Source: an uncultured Clostridia bacterium (GTDB lineage Bacteria > Bacillota > Clostridia > Christensenellales > Borkfalkiaceae). From it: DNA of 61,738 nucleotides. The notes beneath the pieces were generated by a model, which saw only the letters and a list, made by a program, of their open reading frames with translations, ran no database searches and had not been told where the DNA came from. Position numbers and translations under genes: made by a program. The DNA lies in assembly GCA_947630705.1 (NCBI GenBank), contig CANRIK010000009.1, positions 1 through 61,738 of the forward strand, written 5' to 3'. Positions within the stretch are counted from its first letter, which is position 1, and each line of letters opens with the position of its first letter. This document shows, piece by piece, positions 52,304-60,813 of this stretch.

Positions 52304-52332
52304 ATATTAACACAACATTATAAAAAAATCAA
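52304..52332 (-). promoter_or_regulatory. Probable promoter of the trpS operon
   Basis: TTGATT (52327-52332), 17 bp, TAATAT (52304-52309) on the minus strand. Leader about 25 nt. Confidence 0.55.
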
Positions 52333-52409
52333 GCAATCTGCCCATCTATAAATGCGCAAGCACAGGAAAGAAGCGCCGCGGCTCACTGCCGACCGCCGGA
52401 AAACAAAAA

Positions 52410-52433
52410 GCGCGGCGTACTGCTACGCCGCGC
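52410..52433 (-). terminator. Terminator of thrC
   Basis: Ten-base arms GCGCGGCGTA and TACGCCGCGC with a 4-base loop, followed on the minus strand by TTTTTGTTTT, 18 bases after the thrC stop. Confidence 0.9.
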
Positions 52434-52451
52434 GACCTGTCTGTCAGCGAA

Positions 52452-53933
52452 TTATTCCGATACGAATTCCATAACTTCCTTGAACAGCTTGCCGGCGTCC
52501 GCCGTCTTGGTGAAGCGAACGGGCTTATCGCGCAGATTTATAAGGCTCTTGGGCACGGCCATAGCCGTGGCCGCGTGCAGCCTCTTTATGCCCTTGAAGC
52601 TGTCCTTTACGTCGTTACCCGTCACGGCGTACAATACGTCCTGCGGAAATTTATAGGGATTGGCCGTGGAAACTATAACCATGTCGGTCTCGTCTTTCTT
52701 GTTCTTCTCAAACCAGTCGAGCGCGACCTTCATGGCGCAACCCGTATGGGTATCCATGGTGTAGCCGACGTCCTCGAACACTCCGTACATGGCCTCCACC
52801 GAAGTCTCCTCGCTTGCGAAGCCCCCGTCGAAGGTCTCCCTTATATATGCGAGCTCTTCGGGAGTAATCTCGTATTTGAGCTCCGTTTTCAACGCCTTCA
52901 TTCTATCCGCGGTAAGTTTGCAATTTCTGCCCGACGCCTCGAAAAGAAGTCTTTCGAGGTTGGAGGATATGAGAATGTCCATAGAGGGCGAAGTAGTCTT
53001 GTAGAACTCGCGGTGCATGTCGTAAACGCCCGTCTCAAAAAAGTCCGTAAGAATATTGTTGAGATTGCTCGCACAGTGCAGACGTCTTATCGGCAAGCCC
53101 ATTCTCTTGGCGTAATATGCGGCGAGTATGTTGCCGAAATTGCCCGTGGGCACGGTGAAATCTATGCTCTGCCCCATCTCTATCTGACCGCCGGAAACGA
53201 GGTCGAGATATGAGGAAAAGTAGTAGGCTATCTGCGGAGCCAGCCTGCCGAAGTTGATGGAATTGGCGGAGGAAAGAATCACGTTCTTCTCTTTAAGAGC
53301 GGCGGCATATTCCGCATTGGAAAAAATCTCCTTTACGGCCGACTGACAGTCGTCGAAGTTGCCGCGCACCGCCACAACGTTCACGTTGGAGCCCTCCTGC
53401 GTGCACATCTGCAATTTCTGCATCTTGGAAACACCCTCGCTGGGATAGAACACCATAATTTTGATTCCCTCGGCGTCTTTGAAGCCTTCGAGAGCGGCCT
53501 TGCCCGTGTCGCCGGAAGTTGCCACGAGAATGAGTATCTGCTCGTGAATTCCGCAGATATCGCAGCCCTTTCTCAAAAGATAGGGCAAGACGGTGAGCGC
53601 CATATCCTTGAAGGCGCACGTCGGCCCGTGCCAGAGTTCCAGAATGTATACTCCGTCGTCCAGACGCACGAGGGGAGCCGGATCCCCGTCGAATTTGGAG
53701 TATGCCGACTCGCACGCCTTTAAGAGCTCGTCTTTATCGTATTCGTCGAGGTACTTATGCAGTACCTCCGCCGCTCTCTCGGGATAGCTCATTTCAAGCA
53801 TTTTTTCCAGCTCCGAACGCGAAATTTCCGGAAACTTTTCGGGAACGAACAGTCCGCCGTCGTCGGCAAGTCCCTTCACTATGGCGCGTGCGCCCGTAAC
53901 CTTTTCTCCTCCGCGCGTGCTTATAAAATTCAT
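52452..53933 (-). CDS. thrC: Threonine synthase
   Basis: ThrC converts O-phosphohomoserine to threonine with PLP. The 493-residue protein begins MNFISTRGGEKVTGARAIVKGL and has the PLP lysine K109 in HGPTCAFKDMAL, the phosphate loop ATSGDTGKAAL and the FTVPTGNFGNILA stretch. It belongs to the longer, fungal/E. coli-type subgroup. AGAGGTGTGAC precedes the ATG at 53933; an earlier in-frame reading crosses a terminator and is rejected. No other threonine genes are adjacent. The promoter is not clear in the 70 bp ahead. Confidence 0.95.
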   Translation of the reverse strand: MNFISTRGGEKVTGARAIVKGLADDGGLFVPEKFPEISRSELEKMLEMSYPERAAEVLHKYLDEYDKDELLKACESAYSKFDGDPAPLVRLDDGVYILELWHGPTCAFKDMALTVLPYLLRKGCDICGIHEQILILVATSGDTGKAALEGFKDAEGIKIMVFYPSEGVSKMQKLQMCTQEGSNVNVVAVRGNFDDCQSAVKEIFSNAEYAAALKEKNVILSSANSINFGRLAPQIAYYFSSYLDLVSGGQIEMGQSIDFTVPTGNFGNILAAYYAKRMGLPIRRLHCASNLNNILTDFFETGVYDMHREFYKTTSPSMDILISSNLERLLFEASGRNCKLTADRMKALKTELKYEITPEELAYIRETFDGGFASEETSVEAMYGVFEDVGYTMDTHTGCAMKVALDWFEKNKKDETDMVIVSTANPYKFPQDVLYAVTGNDVKDSFKGIKRLHAATAMAVPKSLINLRDKPVRFTKTADAGKLFKEVMEFVSE

Positions 53934-54002
53934 GTCACACCTCTTTTTATGTACTCTTTCGAATCCGTCCGCAAATCGGCCCGTTCCGAAAGGGAGAAAA
54001 AA

Positions 54003-54026
54003 GGCGGCACGGAATTCCGTGCCGCC
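54003..54026 (-). terminator. Terminator of the P-loop gene
   Basis: A 24-base perfect palindrome (GGCGGCACGGAA and its complement) is followed by six T on the minus strand, 14 bases after the stop at 54041. Confidence 0.85.
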
Positions 54027-54040
54027 GTAATAATCATTGT

Positions 54041-54448
54041 TTATACGTATTTCTTGACGAAATCGGGGAGTTCGGACTCCTCGCAACTGCACGTAATATA
54101 GATAGTTATATCATTTTCGGCGGAAACCTTGTCGAGCATATAGAATATGCCGCCGAGCTGGTCTATGGATTTGCCGGTTATGCGCGCCACGCCGTCGATA
54201 TAAATATATTCATGGTCGCTGTTGCATGCCGCAACGCCTTTAACGAAGCCGCAGAGAGCGTCCTCGCCCACCACTTGATAATCGGCCACGTCGATAAAGC
54301 GCACGCTGCGGTGCAGATCGTACATACATCTCTTGTTATCGGTGATGAACACGCTCAATCCCTTCGCGTCGCGCGCGTTTACATTTGCAACGTCGATGAG
54401 CTGCTTCGTTTTACCGGTTCCCTTTGGTCCGTAAATAATTTTAATCAT
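54041..54448 (-). CDS. Small P-loop ATPase of unknown function
   Basis: The 135-residue protein starts MIKIIYGPKGTGKTKQLID with a Walker A motif (7-14) and has a Walker B-like strand HEYIYIDGVARITG. GGAGG lies six bases before the ATG at 54448. It has no further recognised domain. The compact size and the late TIYITCSCEESELPDFV strand recall small ATP-binding modules of the RecA/AAA type lacking their usual extra parts. It stands alone between thrC and the aspartate aminotransferase, with its own terminator. Substrate and partner are unknown. Confidence 0.7.
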   Translation of the reverse strand: MIKIIYGPKGTGKTKQLIDVANVNARDAKGLSVFITDNKRCMYDLHRSVRFIDVADYQVVGEDALCGFVKGVAACNSDHEYIYIDGVARITGKSIDQLGGIFYMLDKVSAENDITIYITCSCEESELPDFVKKYV

Positions 54449-54592
54449 GAAAATCCTCCATATAGGTATTATACTTACCGTCTGCATATATTTTAACAGT
54501 TATCGGGAGGAATTTCAAGCCCTAATTTAAAATTTCCGTAAAAATATGAAATCGACTGTCTTTGAAGAGCCTTGAAAGCGCAGAGGAGCCGA

Positions 54593-55795
54593 TTATTCGG
54601 CTTCGCGCGCCAGCTCCGCAATCTTTTCCAATCCGGCCTTGATATCTTCAAGCGAAAGCGCGTAGGAAAGGCGTATCGTGCTGTCGTCGCCGAAGCATAT
54701 CCCGGGAGTTACGGCAACCTGTTTCTCGGTGAGGAGCAGATCGGCAACGTCCATGCTCCCCTCTATTTTCTTGCCCTTATAGCTCTTGCCGAACAACTTG
54801 TCCACGACCAGCATCACATAGAACGCTCCGTCGGGCTTCACATAGTCCAGACCTATGCTCTTATAGCCGTCGAGTATCTTCATCATCTTTTCGCGGCGGT
54901 CGCCGAACGCGGCTATCATTTTCTCCATGGGCGCCGTGTCCCCTTCGAGAGCGGCTATGGCGGCATACTGCGTCATGGTGTTCACGTTGGAAGTCGAATG
55001 GCTCTGAAATGAAGAAATGGCCTTGGCAATGACCGGCGCGCACGCCAGATATCCCAGCCGCCAGCCCGTCATGGCATACGATTTCGAAACGCCGTTAATG
55101 ACTATGGTCAGCTCCTTCATTTCGGGGGAAACCTGCGCTATGGAATAGTGTTTCTCGCCGCCGTAGATAAGTTTTTCGTAAATTTCGTCCGAAAGCACGA
55201 GAATGTTGTGCTTGACGCAAACTCTTGCGATTTTTTCTATCTCCTCGCGGACGTACACCGAACCCGTGGGATTGGACGGCGTATTCAGAATGAGCATCTT
55301 CGTTTTGGGAGTTATGGCCCTTTCGAGCTGTTCGGCAGTCATCTTGTAACCGCTCTCGCGAGAAGTCTGCACATATACGGGAACGCCGCCGCAACTTTTG
55401 ACGACTTCGGGATAGGTCAACCAGTAGGGCGAGGGAATTATAACTTCGTCGCCGTCGTCGATAGTGACGAAAAGAGCGTTGAATATGGAGTGTTTCGCGC
55501 CGTTCGAAACTACTATCTGCGAGGGCTCGTAATCGAGGCCGTTGTCCTCTTTGAACTTTTTGCAGATGGCCTTTTTCAGCGCCGGCAATCCGGCGGCGGC
55601 AACATACTTCGTATAGCCCTTGTCCATGGCGTCTTTGGCCGCGTTGATAATATGTTCGGGGGTATTGAAGTCGGGCTCGCCCACTCCGAAGTTGATAACG
55701 CGCACTCCGGCGGCCTTCAACTCGTTGGCTTTTGCGGAAATCGCAAGCGTCATACTCGGCGCAATCGACGCCGCCCTACGGGAAACTTTAATCAT
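54593..55795 (-). CDS. Aspartate aminotransferase-like class I aminotransferase
   Basis: The 400-residue PLP enzyme exchanges amino groups between aspartate and 2-oxoglutarate, or a related pair. It has INFGVGEPDFNTPEHI, the substrate-cofactor stretch NTPSNPTGSVY, SDEIYEKLIY and the Schiff-base Lys238 in INGVSKSYAMTGWRLGY, with a C-terminal Arg for the carboxylate. The subgroup (Ib) includes aspartate, prephenate and some alanine aminotransferases. AAGGAG precedes the ATG. It is a single gene with promoter at 55844-55873; no clear terminator is seen before the P-loop gene. Confidence 0.93.
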   Translation of the reverse strand: MIKVSRRAASIAPSMTLAISAKANELKAAGVRVINFGVGEPDFNTPEHIINAAKDAMDKGYTKYVAAAGLPALKKAICKKFKEDNGLDYEPSQIVVSNGAKHSIFNALFVTIDDGDEVIIPSPYWLTYPEVVKSCGGVPVYVQTSRESGYKMTAEQLERAITPKTKMLILNTPSNPTGSVYVREEIEKIARVCVKHNILVLSDEIYEKLIYGGEKHYSIAQVSPEMKELTIVINGVSKSYAMTGWRLGYLACAPVIAKAISSFQSHSTSNVNTMTQYAAIAALEGDTAPMEKMIAAFGDRREKMMKILDGYKSIGLDYVKPDGAFYVMLVVDKLFGKSYKGKKIEGSMDVADLLLTEKQVAVTPGICFGDDSTIRLSYALSLEDIKAGLEKIAELAREAE

Positions 55796-55843
55796 ACGTT
55801 ACACTCCTTACCGCTCTGCGGCAACAGATTTTTTCACATTTAG

Positions 55844-55873
55844 AGTATAACACAGCCGCCGTCGGTTTTGCAA
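55844..55873 (-). promoter_or_regulatory. Promoter of the aminotransferase gene
   Basis: TTGCAA (55868-55873), 18 bp, TATACT (55844-55849) on the minus strand. Confidence 0.7.
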
Positions 55874-55982
55874 CGGTTTGAAATTATTTTCTTATATAGC
55901 CTGATTTTGTAATAAATATAACTTTTTATGATATTTGTTAAAGTCGGATAAAAACTTATCATGCCTTTTTTTTGCCAAGTTC

Positions 55983-56011
55983 TTGCAAACGCATAAATTG
56001 TATGGTATAAT
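55983..56011 (+). promoter_or_regulatory. Promoter of the aldolase gene
   Basis: TTGCAA (55983-55988), 17 bp, TATAAT (56006-56011), followed by a 33-nt leader with AAGGAGG. Confidence 0.85.
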
Positions 56012-56050
56012 ATGTAAGGTTAAAATCCGAAATTTCAAGGAGGAAAAATT

Positions 56051-56665
56051 ATGGCTCACGAAAAACTCATCGAACAAATCAAAAAAATGAAAATAGTGCC
56101 CGTTGTGGTACTCAACTCCATTGAGGAAACTCTGCCCAAGATGCAGGCTCTGGTAGACGGCGGACTGCCCTGCGCGGAAATCACCTTCCGTACTCCCTGC
56201 GCGGCCGACGCAATTAAGCTGACCGTTGAAAAGTATCCCGATATGCTTGTAGGCGCCGGCACGGTCATAAACCGCGAACAGTGCGAAAAGGCCATAGCCG
56301 TAGGCTCGAAATTCATAGTCTCCCCGGGATTCTCCGAGGAAGTCGCCGATTGCTGCGCCGAGCACAACATGCTCTATCTCCCCGGCATCGTAACTCCCAC
56401 CGAGGCGATGGCCGCAATAGCGAAAGGTCTGACGACCCTTAAATTCTTCCCCGCCTCCAACTACGGCGGACTCAAAACCATAAAGGCCATCTGCGCGGCG
56501 TTCCCCTACCTGCACATTATGCCCACCGGCGGAATAAACGAGAGCAATATCCTCGAATATCTGGCATACGATAAGATCATCGCCTGCGGCGGAAGCTGGA
56601 TGATGAGCGGCACGCCCGAAGAAATCAAGGAAAAGACGAAAGCGGCCGTTAAACTTGTCAAATAA
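56051..56665 (+). CDS. eda: KDPG/KHG aldolase
   Basis: The 204-residue class I aldolase splits 2-keto-3-deoxy-6-phosphogluconate (or 4-hydroxy-2-oxoglutarate) to pyruvate and glyceraldehyde-3-phosphate (or glyoxylate). It has the active-site Glu43 in CAEITFRTP and the Schiff-base Lys131 in TTLKFFPAS, with FIVSPGFSEEV and MPTGGINESN. A strong AAGGAGG precedes the ATG. It is a single gene with its own promoter and terminator. Hexuronate or Entner-Doudoroff genes are not in the window, so the pathway is inferred. Confidence 0.93.
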   Translation: MAHEKLIEQIKKMKIVPVVVLNSIEETLPKMQALVDGGLPCAEITFRTPCAADAIKLTVEKYPDMLVGAGTVINREQCEKAIAVGSKFIVSPGFSEEVADCCAEHNMLYLPGIVTPTEAMAAIAKGLTTLKFFPASNYGGLKTIKAICAAFPYLHIMPTGGINESNILEYLAYDKIIACGGSWMMSGTPEEIKEKTKAAVKLVK

Positions 56666-56681
56666 TCAAAACGCACAGTCA

Positions 56682-56712
56682 AAAAGCCGTGGGCAGCCAG
56701 TCCACGGCTTTT
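56682..56712. terminator. Terminator between eda and yitT
   Basis: AAAAGCCGTGG and CCACGGCTTTT arms with a 9-base loop. The flanking A and T runs make it usable from both convergent sides. Confidence 0.85.
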
Positions 56713-56744
56713 ATCGTACTTCGATTAATTTTAACACTTCAAAA

Positions 56745-57752
56745 TCAATTTTGATTCCGTTCTTCTTCCGCGCTTCCGACGGGTTCGGCATTTGTATCTA
56801 TTCCGTCGCCGTCCGCGTCCGGCTCATGGCCGCGCTTTTTCTTTCCGCTTTTCACAACTTCGTCTATCGGCGCGGTAAATCCTTTCCCGAGTATCTCGTT
56901 GGCGTCGGTTATAATTACGAAGGACGTCGGGTCCACTTCGTGCAGTTTGGCTTTGAGGCGCACCGCCTGCGAACGACGGCAGACGGTTATGACTATCGTG
57001 CGCTCCTTGCCCGTGTAGCCGCCTTCCGCCTTATACTTCGTAAAGCCGCGGTCTATGTCCTCTATTATAACCTTCGAAACGATATCGGGATTGTCCGTAA
57101 TTATCGTAACGTATTTGGTTTTTGCTATGTTCTCTATTATTCCGTCCACAACGAACGCGCGCAGCAACAGTCCCAAAATGGAGAGCAGTCCGGCCTCCGC
57201 GCCGAAGAAAAACGCAAGTCCGGAGACAAGCAAATCGCTTATTATTACGGCGTTGCCTATGTTGAGGTTGGTATACTTTTTAACGATAAGCGCTATGATA
57301 TCGCTTCCGCCCGACGACGCGCCGCAGTTGAACATAACGGCGCAGCCGAGGCCTATAAGCAATACCGCATAGACGGCTTCGAGAAGAGTTTCGTCGGTCA
57401 ACGGTCCGGACATGGGCGCGATTATGCTCATAAGCCAGACTTCGAGGGAATACATAAGCGAGCAGTAAATGGTTTTGAAAGTCACTCCTTTCCCCAAGAA
57501 GATAAAGCCTATCAAAAGGAGCATAACGTTCAGCATCGTCAGAATTATGGGCTGCGTCAGCCAACTCACGAGAGGCGTAATGTAGTATGCAAGCAGAATG
57601 GAAAGTCCGCTCACTCCTCCCATTACAAAATTATTGGGTGCCTCGAAAACATATACGCCTAACGACATCGCCAATATTCCGAGATTGAGGACCGTCCAAT
57701 AAATAATTTTAGACAATATTTTGTTTTCTTTGTCTTTTTTTGTCTTTATCAT
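56745..57752 (-). CDS. YitT family membrane protein (second paralogue)
   Basis: The 335-residue protein has five or six membrane helices (about 15-180) and a C-terminal cytoplasmic DUF2179 domain with KAEGGYTGKERTIVITVCRR. It has an added acidic, charged tail of about 40 residues (GHEPDADGDGIDTNAEPVG). YitT proteins are of unclear function. GAGGAGAAT precedes the ATG. It is 56 bp behind a close paralogue, and a small hairpin (57762-57780) lies between them. The extra tail is the main difference from the first copy. Confidence 0.88.
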   Translation of the reverse strand: MIKTKKDKENKILSKIIYWTVLNLGILAMSLGVYVFEAPNNFVMGGVSGLSILLAYYITPLVSWLTQPIILTMLNVMLLLIGFIFLGKGVTFKTIYCSLMYSLEVWLMSIIAPMSGPLTDETLLEAVYAVLLIGLGCAVMFNCGASSGGSDIIALIVKKYTNLNIGNAVIISDLLVSGLAFFFGAEAGLLSILGLLLRAFVVDGIIENIAKTKYVTIITDNPDIVSKVIIEDIDRGFTKYKAEGGYTGKERTIVITVCRRSQAVRLKAKLHEVDPTSFVIITDANEILGKGFTAPIDEVVKSGKKKRGHEPDADGDGIDTNAEPVGSAEEERNQN

Positions 57753-57808
57753 ATTCTCCTCTTACTCCTTCACGGAGTAAAATTTCAAAAACTCGCAATT
57801 CTTTGCTC

Positions 57809-58702
57809 TCACATTCTCTCCGAAAAACCCTTGCCGAGAATTTCGTTTGCGTCTGTTATAATTACGAACGCCGTGGGGTCAACCTCGTGGAGGCTCGCTT
57901 TGAGGCGCGCCGCCTGCGAACGCCGACAAACGGTTATGATGATCGTACGCTCCTCGCCGGTATATCCGCCTTCCGCCTTATATTTGGTATAGCCGCGGTG
58001 GATATTGTCGAGAATCACTTCCGCAACTATTTCGGGATTGACGGTTATAATGGTCACGTATTTCGTTTTCGCCATATTTTCTATTACGCCGTCTATCACA
58101 AACGACTTCGCGAATACGCCGAGGACGGAGAACAGTCCTATCAAAGGTCCGAACGTCCAGAACGAGAGACAGGCAATCAGGAAGTCTGCCGCAAGCAGAG
58201 CCGGAGCTATATTCATTTTGGAATATTTTTTGATGATGAGCGCTATAATATCGCTTCCGCCGGTGGAGGCTCTGCAATTAAACACGATCGCATGCGCCGC
58301 GCCCGAAAGTATTATGGCGTAGACGAGTTCGAGAAAGGGCTCGTTTGTAAGCGGCCTCTCCAAAGGTATAAAGCTGAAAAGATATACTTCGAGCGAATAG
58401 GCTATGGTACAGTATATGGTCTTTACGGTCATATCCTTTCCCAAGAAAATAAGTCCGAGCACGAGAAGTATTCCGTTTAAAATGGCGAGCAGCACCGGTT
58501 GAGTAAGAAAACTTATCGCCGGCGTAATATACTTTGCCAGAACTATCGAAAGTCCCCCCATTCCGCCGAGGGCAAAATGGTTGGGTTCGTTGAACATATA
58601 CATGCTCACCGAAAGAAGCAAAACACCGAAATTGAGCAAGGCCCAATATCTTACAGAATCGAGTACTTTATTCGACTTTTTTTCCGAAACCTTATTTAAC
58701 AT
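57809..58702 (-). CDS. YitT family membrane protein (first paralogue)
   Basis: A 297-residue YitT protein with helices at about 20-175 and a C-terminal DUF2179 domain containing KAEGGYTGEERTIIITVCRR and the end DANEILGKGFSE. It shares most of this text with the following gene, so the two come from a tandem duplication. AGAGGCG precedes the ATG. The operon promoter is at 58730-58758. The two copies differ mainly in the membrane part and tail, so they may form hetero-oligomers or differ in ligand. Confidence 0.9.
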   Translation of the reverse strand: MLNKVSEKKSNKVLDSVRYWALLNFGVLLLSVSMYMFNEPNHFALGGMGGLSIVLAKYITPAISFLTQPVLLAILNGILLVLGLIFLGKDMTVKTIYCTIAYSLEVYLFSFIPLERPLTNEPFLELVYAIILSGAAHAIVFNCRASTGGSDIIALIIKKYSKMNIAPALLAADFLIACLSFWTFGPLIGLFSVLGVFAKSFVIDGVIENMAKTKYVTIITVNPEIVAEVILDNIHRGYTKYKAEGGYTGEERTIIITVCRRSQAARLKASLHEVDPTAFVIITDANEILGKGFSERM

Positions 58703-58729
58703 AAATGGCGCCTCTTCAAAGCCGCTAAT

Positions 58730-58758
58730 ATCATATCACTATCTTTTTTTACTGTCAA
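58730..58758 (-). promoter_or_regulatory. Promoter of the yitT pair
   Basis: TTGACA (58753-58758), 17 bp, TATGAT (58730-58735) on the minus strand, leader about 25 nt. Confidence 0.8.
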
Positions 58759-58829
58759 TATTTTTATGCGCATAGTGAATAAAATTTTATTCGTATAAGT
58801 GTATAGAACCACGGTATTCAAGCAGTCAG

Positions 58830-59065
58830 ATTGCTATATACTCTTTAACTATATGCCTCTTTTAAAATTACTCCCCTCCCTGACCATTTGTTCTTCTTAT
58901 ATATACTCCCTTTATCTATGCTCCTGCATGTATATGAGCCCTTGTCTATGCCGCTCCCTTGACTAATAGATCTGCTTGCCTATGCTCCACCAAGCAAGGA
59001 GTATCCGAACTCAAAGTGTTCGACTTTGAGACGCGGCGCTCCTGCTTGTGTCCGTATGCTCCTTA
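58830..59065. repeat. Degenerate tandem-like TATGCTCC motif cluster
   Basis: About eight loose copies of a TAT(A/G)(T)(A/G)CTCC motif recur (near 58836, 58850, 58902, 58917, 58930, 58946, 58980 and 59055), mostly 14-50 bp apart. On the minus strand they read as GGAG-CATA steps. A hairpin CTCAAAGT/ACTTTGAG lies near 59010-59030. No gene is supported in 58759-59253. The array may be decayed coding or repeat DNA. Confidence 0.35.
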
Positions 59066-59253
59066 AAAACAGTAGCCGCAAAAACAATAGCCGCGCGCTC
59101 CGTTCAAAGCGCGCGTTGCAGAGGTTTGGCAGACGGCGAGCGTCAGCAATTAGATTAAAATAAAAAAACATCTCAAAATTGCTTGTTTTTTTCAGAAAAT
59201 GTATATATAATAATTGAGTAATTTGAGATTATCGGTTTATAGTTTAATATTAT

Positions 59254-59328
59254 TGGGGCGTCGCCAAGCGGTAAGGCAACGGACTCTGACTCCGTCATTC
59301 GGGTGTTCGAATCACTTCGCCCCAGCCA
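59254..59328 (+). tRNA. tRNA-Gln (CTG)
   Basis: A full cloverleaf: acceptor TGGGGCG/CGCCCCA, D-arm with GCCAAGCGGTAAGGC, anticodon stem ACGGA/TCCGT with loop CTCTGAC (anticodon CTG, reading CAG), T-arm with GGGTGTTCGAATCAC, discriminator G and encoded CCA (59326-59328). U1-A72 fits tRNA-Gln. It is the only tRNA found in the window. Confidence 0.95.
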
Positions 59329-59334
59329 CATTGG

Positions 59335-59388
59335 GATAATTCGAACTTTTTTGTAATCCGCAAAACGTTCGGATTATCTTTTGTTTTT
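59335..59388 (+). terminator. Terminator of tRNA-Gln
   Basis: GATAATTCGAAC pairs with GTTCGGATTATC (one G-U), then TTTTGTTTTT. The 169 bp up to the next gene hold only its promoter. Confidence 0.8.
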
Positions 59389-59495
59389 AAAGACTTTAAA
59401 TAAATGAAAATGCGGTAAATATGGGGTATTATTTAAAAGGATCGCTCCACTCACTGTTTTGTCGTTAGTTTTATCTGAACTCAGCCGTTTATATA

Positions 59496-59524
59496 TTGCA
59501 AAACGAAAAAAGTTGTGATACTAT
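59496..59524 (+). promoter_or_regulatory. Promoter of the flavodoxin-M24-GNAT operon
   Basis: TTGCAA (59496-59501), 17 bp, TACTAT (59519-59524), about 33 bp before the ATG. Confidence 0.55.
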
Positions 59525-59557
59525 ATATCAAATTCGTTTTTATAGGTAGGTTTCACG

Positions 59558-60127
59558 ATGAAAATTACTTGCATTGTCGGCAGTCCGAACCCGAAAGGCA
59601 GTTGCGCCTATCTTGCAGATACTTTCATTAAAGGCGTTGACCCGTCACGAGCAAGCGTCAAAAAATACTGCATAGGCGACTTGAAAATAAATTACTGTCT
59701 CGGCTGCAAAAAATGCTATACGGGCGGTGAGTGCATACAAAACGACGACGTTAAAGGCGTCGTCCTCGACATATTAACCTCGGACTATGTGCTGATTGCC
59801 GCTCCGTCCTGGTGGGCAGGCGTTCCCGCGCAACTTAAAACTCTTTTTGACAGAACTACTCCCTACGGCGACACTAACCCCAACCGCAAATATCAAGCCG
59901 AAAAACCTATAAAGGGAATTGCGATAGCCGTCAGAGCAGGCGTAAGGAAACAAGAAAACGAATTGATTTTGGACGCTATTTCGCACTATTTCGGGCATTT
60001 AAAAATTGAAACGACAGAGAGAATTTCTGTTTGTCAAACGGATAAAGTATCGGATTTATTGCAAAATCATCAAGCCGAAATTCAAAAAATTTTTGACTTG
60101 GGCAAGAGGATAGGAAAATCAGTATGA
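59558..60127 (+). CDS. Flavodoxin-fold NAD(P)H-dependent oxidoreductase
   Basis: The 189-residue protein begins MKITCIVGSPNPKGSCAYLAD, the FMN-phosphate loop of the NADPH-dependent FMN reductase group. It continues with YCLGCKKCYTGGECIQ (a Cys cluster typical of iron-sulfur flavoproteins) and the flavin-contact APSWWAGVPAQLKTLFDR. It probably reduces quinones, flavins or nitro compounds. AGGTAGG precedes the ATG loosely. It is first of a three-gene operon that is AT-richer than the rest of the window, overlapping the M24 gene by ATGA. Confidence 0.85.
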   Translation: MKITCIVGSPNPKGSCAYLADTFIKGVDPSRASVKKYCIGDLKINYCLGCKKCYTGGECIQNDDVKGVVLDILTSDYVLIAAPSWWAGVPAQLKTLFDRTTPYGDTNPNRKYQAEKPIKGIAIAVRAGVRKQENELILDAISHYFGHLKIETTERISVCQTDKVSDLLQNHQAEIQKIFDLGKRIGKSV

Positions 60128-60813
60128 CAAACGCCGAAGTGCAGCAAATAGCAAAATTAACCATTGCTTACGTTAAGTCACAGATAAAAGTCGGTATGTC
60201 TTTAATAAAGTTAAGAGAGCTTACCGAAAGTAAAATGTCGGACTTGGGCGCAACTTCTTTTTGGTATTGGGATATAGGCGCGTTTGTTTTTTCGGGCAAT
60301 GAAACTACTTTGTCCGTATCGGGCAAGCATTATCGCACGGCCGACCGTAAAATCGAAAATAACGATATAATAACGGTTGATTTAAGCCCTCAGTCAGGCA
60401 ATGTTTGGGGCGACTATGCAAGAACGTTAATCATTGAAAACGGCAAAGTTGTTTCGGATATAAATAAAATAAGCAACGCCGAATGGAAAAACGGCTTGCT
60501 TATGGAAGAAAGGTTGCATAATGAATTATCGGCATTTGCCACACCCAAAACAACATTTGAAGAATTGTATTTGCATATAAACGAATTTATTGCGGCTAAC
60601 GGCTATATCAATTTGGATTTTATGGGGAATTTAGGGCATTCGATCGCAACGCATAAAGACGATAGAATTTATATTGAAAAGGGCAACATCTTGCACCTTG
60701 ACAGCGTAAAATATTTTACTTTCGAACCGCATATCGCCGTTAAAGGTTCCCAATACGGATTCAAAAAAGAAAATATCTATTACTTCGAAAACGGAAAAAT
60801 ATCCGAACTATGA
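60124..60813 (+). CDS. M24 family metallopeptidase
   Basis: The 229-residue protein has the pita-bread fold of methionine aminopeptidases and prolidases. All five metal ligands are visible: Asp86 in TVDLSP, Asp97 in WGDYAR, His172 in NLGHSIA, Glu201 in FEPHIA and Glu216 in KKENIYYFE. It is short, lacking the N-terminal creatinase domain, so it may be a di- or aminopeptidase. Codon use is AT-rich (many AAA, AAT, TTA). It overlaps both neighbours by ATGA. Homologues in unusual host-associated operons are common, but the substrate is unknown. Confidence 0.85.
   Translation: MTNAEVQQIAKLTIAYVKSQIKVGMSLIKLRELTESKMSDLGATSFWYWDIGAFVFSGNETTLSVSGKHYRTADRKIENNDIITVDLSPQSGNVWGDYARTLIIENGKVVSDINKISNAEWKNGLLMEERLHNELSAFATPKTTFEELYLHINEFIAANGYINLDFMGNLGHSIATHKDDRIYIEKGNILHLDSVKYFTFEPHIAVKGSQYGFKKENIYYFENGKISEL

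Noticed and set aside
52274-52310. T-box leader of trpS
   Set aside because: Leader is about 25 nt and lacks the T-box sequence.
59254-59328. Attachment-site duplication of the tRNA end
   Set aside because: No second copy of the tRNA 3' end was found to the right within the window.
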